NCBI RefSeq assembly: GCF_003260125.1
Contig: NZ_QHKO01000002.1
Location: 670,089 to 734,088 of the forward strand
Direction: 5' to 3'
DNA: 64,000 nucleotides
Origin: Lujinxingia litoralis
GTDB taxonomy: Bacteria > Myxococcota_A > Bradymonadia > Bradymonadales > Bradymonadaceae
Each line of letters opens with the position of its first letter. Position 1 is the stretch's first letter. Positions 24,890-33,813 of this stretch are shown here, piece after piece. Position numbers and translations under genes: made by a program. The notes beneath the pieces are model-generated. The model made no database searches. It was not told the origin of the DNA and saw only the letters and a list, made by a program, of their open reading frames with translations.

Positions 24890-27091
24890 ATGAATCAGGC
24901 AGAACACAGAGCGCGAGCATGGATGCGGCGTTTTCTGATCCTGGGCGCGCTCTTGATGGCCGCCGGGCTGGTTCCGGTGCTCGTGTGCGGGCTGGGCAGC
25001 CAGGGGATTCTTCCGGAGGTTGTGACCAACTTTGGTGGGGATTACCTCCAGATGCAGGCAGGCGACTGGCGTGAGTGCGTTGGCAGGGAGTCGATCGGCC
25101 ACGCGGCGCTCTTGTTCTTCGGCGGGATGCTCTGTCTGGGAGTCGGGGTCATCTTTCGAGATGTTGCCCGACAGCGCGCTCGTGAACACGAAGACATGGA
25201 GCGTCGCGTGGAGGGGCTCGGGCGTCAGGTGCACCTGACGCCGGCGATGACTGAGGTCGCCAGGCGAGCGGAGCAGGGGGCATCTGCCGAGGAGATTGAG
25301 GTCAGCGAGCCTCTCGACTTTGGTGCGCCGCCGCCGGAGGTGATGATGGCGGAAGAAGGGGCACAGGAGTCCGTGATGGCTTTTGTGCAGGGGGAGCAGG
25401 GCCGAAAGCATCGGCAGGAGCTTGAGCAGGCCGAGCGTGAACGGGTGCGTGAGAGTGCTCGCCAGCATGAATTTTATGTGCCGTCGGGTCTGGAGTTGGC
25501 GCCGGTGGTGTATGTGGACGCGGCGTTTGAGGCAGCGCCAGGGCAGGCGTCTGACGGCAGCCGGGAACGGCCATTTCGAACGATTCAAGAGGGCACCCGG
25601 CGGGCGTTTCAGCAGGTGCTCGCCGAAAAAAAAGAGGTCGTGGTCCGGGTATGCCCCGGGGTCTATCAGGAGGCGGTGGAGCTTCCAGACCGTGTGGTGC
25701 TGGTGAATGATTGCACTCCGGGGATCGAGAGCATTGATGAGCGTCTGGCGTGGTTGCGCGCACAGACCTTGCCCGATCATCCGGAGCGCGTGACCCTTCT
25801 GGCGCCTGGCGAGGCGCCCTGCGCGTTGCGGGTGCGTGCGGGACAGACCCAGGGGATCGTCGGTTGTTATCTGGTGGGGCGAGAGGGGGTGGCTCAGCGG
25901 GGCATGGAGATCGCCGGGAGTCGGGCGCTGGCCGTGGTCAACTGTGCGTTTGAGGGTTTCTCCCGGGGGGCGGTTAAAGTCAGCGACGCCGGGGACGATA
26001 TCCCCGGGCGTGACGTGTACTTTTCGGGGTGCATTTGGAAGGGGAACGCCTCGGTCCGACGTGGCGGAGCGCTGCGCATCGCGCGCAGCGTGGTGCGGGT
26101 CGTGGCCAGTATCTTCGATAGCAATCGCGCCGGTCGAGGTGGCGCGATCTGGGCCGAAGATCTCTCGCGGCCGCTGGTGGTGGAGCGCTGCATGATGCAA
26201 CGCAACCGGGCGCTCGGTGCTGTTGGGGGCCCCGAAGACCGGGAGGCGACCCAGGGGTGGGGCGGGGCACTGGCGATTGATGGGGGGCTGGCCCGGGTGA
26301 CCGACACCATCTTGGAGGGCAACGACGCCCGCGGGGCCGGCGGCGCCATCGCGGTGATGGGGGCTCGCCTGATCTTAAGATGCACCGGAGAGGGGCGCGG
26401 TCTGATGTATGAGAATCGCGCGCAGCTCGGTGGTGGCCTGGTGGCCATCGGCCGCGACGGGAAAGCGGCCCTGGTCAAGATCAGTGGTGTGTCCGTGGTC
26501 AACAACCTGGCCACCGACCACGGTGGCGGCCTGGCGGTGGTGGGCCGGGCGGTGCTCAAGATGGAGGGGGGGGAGTGCAGTCAGAACCGGGCGGGGGCCG
26601 GGCATGGCGGCGGCGTGTTGGTACGCGGAGGCGGGCAGGCGAAGCTCGATGGCGTGGTTGTGAGTGCCAACCTGGCCACGGGGTCCGGAGGGGGCATCGC
26701 CGCGATCAACGGGAGCCTGAAGGTGATGTTGGGCTGCGGCATCTTTAAAAACCGCGCCGGTGAGAACGGAGGCGGGGTGCTGGCCATCACGGCCCCGGAT
26801 CTTGAGCTCGCGCGCCGGGTGACAGAGCCGGGCTACGAACTTCCCTTCCGGGTGGTGATCGAAGACGTCAATATCACGCACAACGTCAGCGGCGCGCGCG
26901 GTGGCGGGCTCTGCCTGGGCAACGAGGTCGACGAGGCCAGCTTTCCGCTGGTGCTTGACGTGCGCCGGCCTCAGGCCGCCGTGGACAATCAGGCAGCGCA
27001 GGCCGCCGCCGAGCAGCTCTGGGTGAGGTGGGCCGGTCAGGTCGAGGCGCAAGATGGCAAGATGGGGCGGTTGAAACTGCGCCTGAAGTAG
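24890..27091 (+). CDS. Membrane-anchored right-handed beta-helix repeat protein
   Basis: 733 residues. Two transmembrane helices (about 15-35 and 70-91) bracket a short loop. A charged helical stretch follows (about 92-190), then VYVDAAFEAAPGQASDGSR and PFRTIQEGT, the classic entry of parallel beta-helix proteins. From about 300 to 690 there are repeated GGA and GGG turns with N-x-A patterns (NRAGRGGAIWAED, NNLATDHGGGLAVVG, NRAGENGGGVLAI), as in polymorphic outer-membrane-protein and pectate-lyase-like solenoids. No catalytic motif is visible. By the positive-inside rule (basic residues before helix 1 and after helix 2), the solenoid would lie in the cytoplasm, unusual for this fold. It starts 22 bp after the permease gene with a GAGG ribosome binding site, suggesting one operon. 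Confidence 0.75.
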   Translation: MNQAEHRARAWMRRFLILGALLMAAGLVPVLVCGLGSQGILPEVVTNFGGDYLQMQAGDWRECVGRESIGHAALLFFGGMLCLGVGVIFRDVARQRAREHEDMERRVEGLGRQVHLTPAMTEVARRAEQGASAEEIEVSEPLDFGAPPPEVMMAEEGAQESVMAFVQGEQGRKHRQELEQAERERVRESARQHEFYVPSGLELAPVVYVDAAFEAAPGQASDGSRERPFRTIQEGTRRAFQQVLAEKKEVVVRVCPGVYQEAVELPDRVVLVNDCTPGIESIDERLAWLRAQTLPDHPERVTLLAPGEAPCALRVRAGQTQGIVGCYLVGREGVAQRGMEIAGSRALAVVNCAFEGFSRGAVKVSDAGDDIPGRDVYFSGCIWKGNASVRRGGALRIARSVVRVVASIFDSNRAGRGGAIWAEDLSRPLVVERCMMQRNRALGAVGGPEDREATQGWGGALAIDGGLARVTDTILEGNDARGAGGAIAVMGARLILRCTGEGRGLMYENRAQLGGGLVAIGRDGKAALVKISGVSVVNNLATDHGGGLAVVGRAVLKMEGGECSQNRAGAGHGGGVLVRGGGQAKLDGVVVSANLATGSGGGIAAINGSLKVMLGCGIFKNRAGENGGGVLAITAPDLELARRVTEPGYELPFRVVIEDVNITHNVSGARGGGLCLGNEVDEASFPLVLDVRRPQAAVDNQAAQAAAEQLWVRWAGQVEAQDGKMGRLKLRLK

Positions 27092-27129
27092 TCTCGGGGG
27101 AGCGGCGCCTGGAGCGGCGCCGGTCGGGC

Positions 27130-28197
27130 TCAGTTGAGGTTTTGCAAGGCCTCGGCCTGGTGATGCGCGATGAGCGGGTCGATGAGCTCATCGACGTTGC
27201 CCCCCAGGACTTCGTCGAGCCGGTGGGTGGTAAACCCGATGCGGTGATCGGTGATGCGCGATTGCGGGAAATTGTAGGTGCGGATGCGCTCAGAGCGGTC
27301 CCCGGAGCCCACCTGACCGCGTCGCTCGGCTTCGATCTCCTGGCGTTGCTCCTCGCGCTCCCGTTCCAGCAGCCGAGCCTGGAGCACCCGCAGGGCCTTG
27401 GCGCGGTTTTTATGCTGGCTCTTTTCGTCCTGACAGGTCACCACCAGGCCGGTGGGCAGGTGGGTGATGCGCACGGCCGAGTCGGTGGTGTTGACGGACT
27501 GGCCGCCCGGGCCGGAGGAGCGGTAGACGTCGATCTTGAGATCGTTGTCGCTGATGTTGATCTCTACGTCGTCGGCCTCGGGGAGGACGGCCACGGTGAC
27601 CGCGGAGGTGTGAATGCGGCCCTGGCTCTCGGTATCGGGCACGCGTTGCACGCGGTGGGTGCCGGCCTCAAATTTGAGTCGACTGTAGACACTGTCGCCC
27701 TCGATCAACGCGATGACCTCGCGAAATCCCCCGCGGTCGGTCTCGTTGGTGGAGACGATCTCGATCTTCCAGCCCATGCGCTCGGCGTAGCGGGCGTACA
27801 TCCGAAAGAGGTCGGCCGCAAAGAGCGCGGCCTCTTCCCCGCCGGTGCCGGCGCGGATCTCCAGGTAGGTGTTTTTATCGTCGAGGGGATCGCGAGGCAG
27901 GAGCAGGCGCTTAAGCGTCAGCGCCAGCGCGTCGAGCTCGGGGTTCAGCCGCTCCAGCTCGTCTTTTGCCATCTGCCGGATGGCGTCGTCATCGTCTTCG
28001 GAGAGGAGATCGCGGTTTTCGGCGATTTCGCCTTCGACGCTTTTGTAGCGCTGGAAGGTGGTGACGACTTCCTGGAGCAGCGCGTGCTCTTTGGCCAGCT
28101 TGCGAAACGTGTTGGGGTCGGAGGCGACCTGGGGATCGGCAAGCTGGCTGTTGAGCTGGTGGTAGCGCGCCTCGACTTCCTTAAGTTTTTCGAACAT
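27130..28197 (-). CDS. prfA: Peptide chain release factor 1
   Basis: 355 residues. It recognises UAA and UAG in the ribosomal A site and triggers peptide release. The universal GGQ motif lies in SSGPGGQSVNTTDSAVR near 228-244. The codon-reading tripeptide position is occupied by PDT in RVPDTESQGRIHTS. The C-terminal ERIRTYNFPQSRITDHRIG is typical of RF1 rather than RF2, and no RF2-like frameshift is needed. Length and start (MFEKLKEVEARYHQL) are standard. It lies 93 bp downstream of rho on the same strand, probably cotranscribed. Confidence 0.97.
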   Translation of the reverse strand: MFEKLKEVEARYHQLNSQLADPQVASDPNTFRKLAKEHALLQEVVTTFQRYKSVEGEIAENRDLLSEDDDDAIRQMAKDELERLNPELDALALTLKRLLLPRDPLDDKNTYLEIRAGTGGEEAALFAADLFRMYARYAERMGWKIEIVSTNETDRGGFREVIALIEGDSVYSRLKFEAGTHRVQRVPDTESQGRIHTSAVTVAVLPEADDVEINISDNDLKIDVYRSSGPGGQSVNTTDSAVRITHLPTGLVVTCQDEKSQHKNRAKALRVLQARLLEREREEQRQEIEAERRGQVGSGDRSERIRTYNFPQSRITDHRIGFTTHRLDEVLGGNVDELIDPLIAHHQAEALQNLN

Positions 28198-28290
28198 GGG
28201 ATCGGCTCACAGCCCGACGGTCAACAGGGAAAGAGGAGGAGCGTAACAGGGCCGGCCGAGCGGTGGGGCCCGGCCGGCCCGAAGCCAGAA

Positions 28291-29538
<1,248 letters not shown>

Positions 29539-30604
29539 TTGGGGGTGCTCCTTGAGGGGAGGTTTGAAAAAGATGAGGTAGGTTCAGACGTTGAGAACAG
29601 GGGCAGGGGGCTCAGGCGCCGCAGGCAAGGGCATGGACCCGGAGGTCGGCAGACCGGCAGTTATGGCGCGTGGCGAGGATGGTGCCGGGGTGGTGAGAAG
29701 TAGAGCGGGGATGGGCGCGGGCCTGGACGTGGCCCGGGGAGGGCGACGCAGATGCGCGGAGGGGTGAAGCGCAGGCAGATCGTCAACGAGCGCGATAGAC
29801 CACAGGCAGCTTCGGGGTGTTCGGGAGGTGAACACCGCCGAGCGGCGAAGTATTCGCGAAGACGATGGACCAGTGTGTAAAGAGTTGGCCGGCGCTTGTC
29901 AACACCGGCAGGGCCAGGATGGCGAGAAAGGTGCGCGGGCGCCCCGTGATGGCGGGGCGCCCGGCGCGAACCTGGGAGCGCTCTGGAGTGTTGGGGAACA
30001 TTCGCCGCTCCGTGTCAGGTGTGGGAGGGCAATGCAGAAGCCGTGCCATCTGCACAAAGGCCGGAACTGGCGGGGCGAAGCGGGGAGGGCGTCGACCGAG
30101 TGGTTAAGCGTTGCTCCAGAGGTGGCAAAAACTTAGGGCATAAGGATCGCAGCTAGTCGGCGATCTGGGCCTGTGATATAGCTTTGAGCGAAGAGCTAAG
30201 CGCGCTGCCGAGACCGTGCGGCCCCCCGTGATGGCGAGCGGTACGGATCGAGTAGCCAGTGTGAACACCCACGTTTTGAACGCGTTAGATACGCCCGGAG
30301 AGGCGTTCTCTGCGGCGAGCCTCCCGGGCTTGGCCAGGCGGTGGAGCCTCCAGGAGCGAGAGCGATTTTTTGAGCATTCGAGCATTTTTCAACCCAGTAG
30401 AGATGAGCCTTTGGGTGCCCTGAGCGGTGTCTGAGCAGCGTTGCGCACGGTGGCAGGCGCCGGCCTTTTTATAGGTGGCGAGGTCTGAACCGGGCAGTGG
30501 CACTGCGCGGGAGGTTGTGACGCAGGTGGCGCAGGTCTTTGAAGCGTGTGCCCCCGGACGGCGACCTGGTCATGGAAGGTCCCCGAGGTTCGCGATGAGG
30601 TGAT
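29539..30604. other. 1.07-kb gene-free divergent region between rho and RNase G
   Basis: No convincing gene was found on either strand; the short open frames are low in complexity and lack ribosome binding sites. It should contain the rho promoter and leader on the left and the RNase G promoter and leader on the right. A strong perfect inverted repeat is at 29937-29962: GGGCGCCCCG, six-base loop, CGGGGCGCCC. It has no T-run, so it is not an ordinary terminator. No tRNA, 6S-like or tmRNA-like sequence was recognised by eye. Long 5' leaders of RNase E/G and rho genes take part in autoregulation in other bacteria, and this region could serve that purpose. Confidence 0.5.
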
Positions 30605-32113
30605 ATGTCCAACATTCTGGTGGTCAACTCGACCCGTTCGGAGACGCGCGTGGCGCTGATCGAGGACGGGCTGTTGAGCGAAATCTACATGGAACGCCGC
30701 CGCGACCGGGGCGTGGCCGGCAACATCTACAAAGGTAAGGTGTTGCGCGTGCTGCCCGGGATGCAGGCGGCGTTTGTGGACGTGGCCCAGGAGAAGGCCG
30801 GGTTCTTACATGTGAGCGATTTCTACAACTTTGAGAAAGACATCAACCTGCTGGAAGAGGACGGCGACCAGTGGCCGCCGCCTTCCCGGGGCAAGATCAG
30901 CCGCAAGATCAACATCTCCGACTGCATCAAGGAGGGGCAGGAGGTCCTGGTGCAGGTGGCCAAGGAGCCGATGGGCACCAAGGGCGCGCGCCTGACCGGG
31001 CATATCTCGTTGCCGGGGCGCTACGTGGTGTTCATGCCCACGGTCTCGCATGTGGGCATCAGCCGCCGCATCGAGTCGGAGAAGGAGCGCAAGCGCCTGC
31101 GCAAGCTCGTCGAAGAGAACCGACCGCCGGGCACCGGGTTTATCGTGCGTACCGTCAGCGAGGGCATCAGCGAGGATAAGCTGGTGCGGGATATGCAGCT
31201 GCTGGTCAAGCTGTGGACCGACATCCTGGACAAGTCCAATCAGGTTAAGGCGCCCTACCTGCTCAACGAGGAGCCCGACCTCTTGCTGCGCGCCGCGCGC
31301 GACCTCTTTACCACCGATGTGGGCAAGCTCATCGTCGACGATGAAGAGGCCTACAAGCGGGTGAGCGGGTTTACGAAGCACTACATGCCTTCGTTTGCCG
31401 ATAATATTGAGATGTACACCGCCGATGAGCCCATCTTCGATGCCTACGGCATTGAGGTCGAGATCGACCGGGCGCTCGCGCGGGAAGTGCCGCTTCCCAG
31501 CGGGGGAAGCCTGGTCTTTGATAAGACCGAGGCGCTGACCGCCGTGGATGTGAACACCGGCAAATTTGTGGGTTCCGGCAGCGATCTCGAAGAGACGATT
31601 TTGCGCACCAACCTGGAGGCGGCCGAAGAGGTCGTCTACCAGCTGCGTCTGCGCAACATCGGTGGGATCATCATCATCGATTTCATCGATATGGAAGATG
31701 CCCGCAACCGGGAGCGGGTCTATCGCACGCTGGAGGCCGCGCTTAAAAAAGACCGCGTGACCACCAACTCGCTGGCCATCTCGGAGTTCGGGCTGGTGGA
31801 GATGACCCGCAAACGCGTGCGTGAGTCGCTGGTCCAGTACATGTGCGACCCCTGCGAGCGCTGCAAGGGGCTGGGGCATGTGAAGTCGCCGGAGACGGTC
31901 AGCGCTGAGATCGTGCGCGAGATTCGGCGAGAGGCCCGCACCTTTAGCCATAAAGACATCTATGTGGAGGCCAACGCCGACGTGGTCTCCTACATGCTCA
32001 GCGCCGAGCGCAAGACGGTGCAGGATCTGGAAAAGACGTTTGGCAAGACGATTCACCTGCGCGGTCAGCGCGATAAACATCCGGAGAACTTCGAGATCGC
32101 CGACGCGAAGTAA
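30605..32113 (+). CDS. rng: Ribonuclease E/G family endoribonuclease
   Basis: 502 residues, matching RNase G and the catalytic half of RNase E. An S1-like RNA-binding domain covers about 38-125 (GNIYKGKVLRVLPGMQAAFVD). The catalytic metal-binding aspartates are in LTAVDVNTGKFVG (near 318) and IIIDFIDM (near 360). The zinc-link CDPCERC lies near 417-423, which holds the dimer or tetramer together. The long C-terminal scaffold of enterobacterial RNase E is missing, so no degradosome assembly region is encoded. ATG at 30605 with GAGGTGAT upstream fits the MSNILVVNST start. A strong terminator follows at 32158. Confidence 0.93.
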   Translation: MSNILVVNSTRSETRVALIEDGLLSEIYMERRRDRGVAGNIYKGKVLRVLPGMQAAFVDVAQEKAGFLHVSDFYNFEKDINLLEEDGDQWPPPSRGKISRKINISDCIKEGQEVLVQVAKEPMGTKGARLTGHISLPGRYVVFMPTVSHVGISRRIESEKERKRLRKLVEENRPPGTGFIVRTVSEGISEDKLVRDMQLLVKLWTDILDKSNQVKAPYLLNEEPDLLLRAARDLFTTDVGKLIVDDEEAYKRVSGFTKHYMPSFADNIEMYTADEPIFDAYGIEVEIDRALAREVPLPSGGSLVFDKTEALTAVDVNTGKFVGSGSDLEETILRTNLEAAEEVVYQLRLRNIGGIIIIDFIDMEDARNRERVYRTLEAALKKDRVTTNSLAISEFGLVEMTRKRVRESLVQYMCDPCERCKGLGHVKSPETVSAEIVREIRREARTFSHKDIYVEANADVVSYMLSAERKTVQDLEKTFGKTIHLRGQRDKHPENFEIADAK

Positions 32114-32157
32114 GTTCTCCTCATTGGAGCGGCAGCTCGCCGCATCCAGGACCTGCG

Positions 32158-32200
32158 CACGTCCCGGGAGCCCCAGGTGGGCTTTCGGGGCGTGTTTTTT
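32158..32200 (+). terminator. Rho-independent terminator after RNase G
   Basis: A long stem: CACGTCCCGGGAGCCC pairs with GGGCTTTCGGGGCGTG (16 pairs including G-T pairs) around the loop CAGGT, followed by six T residues. Confidence 0.88.
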
Positions 32201-32303
32201 GTGTCGGGTCATCGCCGGCGTGGTCAGTCCGGGGCCGGTTCTGGTATATCGAAGGACATCAAAAGCGGTGTGAGTCATTCAGGCCACCAACTCGAGGGAG
32301 AGC

Positions 32304-33782
32304 ATGGCGCGCTATATCTGTGCGATCGATCAGGGCACCACGGGCACGACGGTCATTATTCTCGATGATCGGCTCAAAGTGGTGGGGCAGGTGAATGAAG
32401 AGTTTGAGCAGATCTTTCCGAAGCCCTCGTGGGTGGAGCACGACCCGGAGGCGATCTGGAACTCGACCCGGAGCACGATCCGACGGGCAGTGGCCCAGGC
32501 CGGCATCAAGCCCGAGGAGATCGCGGCGGTGGGCATCACCAACCAGCGCGAAACCACCGTGGTCTGGGATGCGCGCACCGGGGAGGCCATTCATAACGCC
32601 ATTGTCTGGCAGGATCGGCGCACCCGCGGGCGCATCCAGCAGCTGGCCGACGATGGTCATGAGCCGATGGTTCGCGAGCGCACCGGGCTGATTCTCGACC
32701 CCTACTTCTCGGGCACCAAGATCGAGTGGATCCTCGACCACGTGCCGGGCGCGCGTCGGCGTGCCGAGCAAGGGGAGCTGCGCTTTGGCACGATCGACAG
32801 CTTCCTGCTCTGGCGCCTCACCGGGGGTAAGGTGCACGCCAGCGACGTGTCCAACGCCTCGCGTACCCTGCTGATGAACCTGCACACCGGGGAGTGGGAT
32901 CCGGAGCTTCTGGAGCTCTTTCGGGTACCCGAGTCGATGTTGCCGACCATCGTGGGCAACGCCGAGGTCCTGGGCGAAGTGCAGGGAATCGAAGGGCTGG
33001 CCGATGGGACCCCGATCTGCGGGATGGCCGGCGACCAGCAAGCGGCGCTCTTCGGTCAGGTCTGCTACTCGCCGGGCGAGGCCAAGTGTACCTATGGGAC
33101 CGGGGCGTTTTTGTTGATGAACACCGGGGATACGCCGGTGATGAGTCGGCATCGGCTGCTCTCGACGGCGGCCTGGAAGATCGACCAGAAGATGACCTAC
33201 GCGCTGGAGGGAAGCGCCTTTATCGCCGGGGCCCTGGTGCAGTGGCTGCGCGATGGGCTGGGCTTCTTTAAGACTGCCGCCGAGATCGAGGAGCTTGCCG
33301 GGCAGGTCGAGTCCAGCGAGGGCGTGGTGCTGATCCCGAGCCTGGCCGGGCTGGGCGCGCCCTACTGGAACCCCGGGGCTCGCGGTGTGTTGTGGGGGCT
33401 GACCCGTGGGACCACGCGCGCGCATATCGCCCGGGCGGCGTTGGAGGCCATCGCGCTTCAAAACGTGGACTTGCTCAAGGCCATGGAGCAAGACCTGGGC
33501 GAAGAGCTCAAAGTGCTGCGGGTCGATGGTGGCGCCAGCGCCAACGATTTGTTGATGCAGATGCAGGCCGACTTCTTGAACCGCGAAATCGTGCGCCCAC
33601 AGATGACCGACACCACGGCGCTGGGCGCCGCGCTTCTGGCCGGGCTGGGCGTGGGGCTCTTCAGTGGTTTCGACGAGATCCGGGAGACCTGGCGCGAGGC
33701 GAAACGCTTTAGCCCGGCGATGAGTCAGCAGCGCCGCAATCAACATCTGGAGTTGTGGGAAGAAGGCTTGAAGCGGGTGTAG
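32304..33782 (+). CDS. glpK: Glycerol kinase
   Basis: 492 residues, FGGY family. Phosphorylates glycerol with ATP to glycerol-3-phosphate for lipid synthesis or catabolism. The N-terminal phosphate loop is CAIDQGTTGTTVIILD, and glycerol contacts lie in TNQRETTVVWD. FGGY family blocks include GTKIEWILDHVPG, TIDSFLLWRLTGG and the C-terminal VLRVDGGASANDLLMQMQADFL. ATG at 32304 follows GAGGGAGAG. No glpF or glpD is adjacent, so glycerol uptake and oxidation are encoded elsewhere. The membrane kinase gene begins 31 bp downstream, possibly as a second cistron. Confidence 0.97.
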   Translation: MARYICAIDQGTTGTTVIILDDRLKVVGQVNEEFEQIFPKPSWVEHDPEAIWNSTRSTIRRAVAQAGIKPEEIAAVGITNQRETTVVWDARTGEAIHNAIVWQDRRTRGRIQQLADDGHEPMVRERTGLILDPYFSGTKIEWILDHVPGARRRAEQGELRFGTIDSFLLWRLTGGKVHASDVSNASRTLLMNLHTGEWDPELLELFRVPESMLPTIVGNAEVLGEVQGIEGLADGTPICGMAGDQQAALFGQVCYSPGEAKCTYGTGAFLLMNTGDTPVMSRHRLLSTAAWKIDQKMTYALEGSAFIAGALVQWLRDGLGFFKTAAEIEELAGQVESSEGVVLIPSLAGLGAPYWNPGARGVLWGLTRGTTRAHIARAALEAIALQNVDLLKAMEQDLGEELKVLRVDGGASANDLLMQMQADFLNREIVRPQMTDTTALGAALLAGLGVGLFSGFDEIRETWREAKRFSPAMSQQRRNQHLELWEEGLKRV

Positions 33783-33813
33783 TCGGGAGGCCGGCGACGC
33801 CCCCGGGAGTACG

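Noticed and set aside
29828..30136. Possible 102-residue protein on the + strand in the rho-RNase G gap
   Set aside because: No ribosome binding site, no domain, low-complexity composition and the strong hairpin at 29937 lies inside it.
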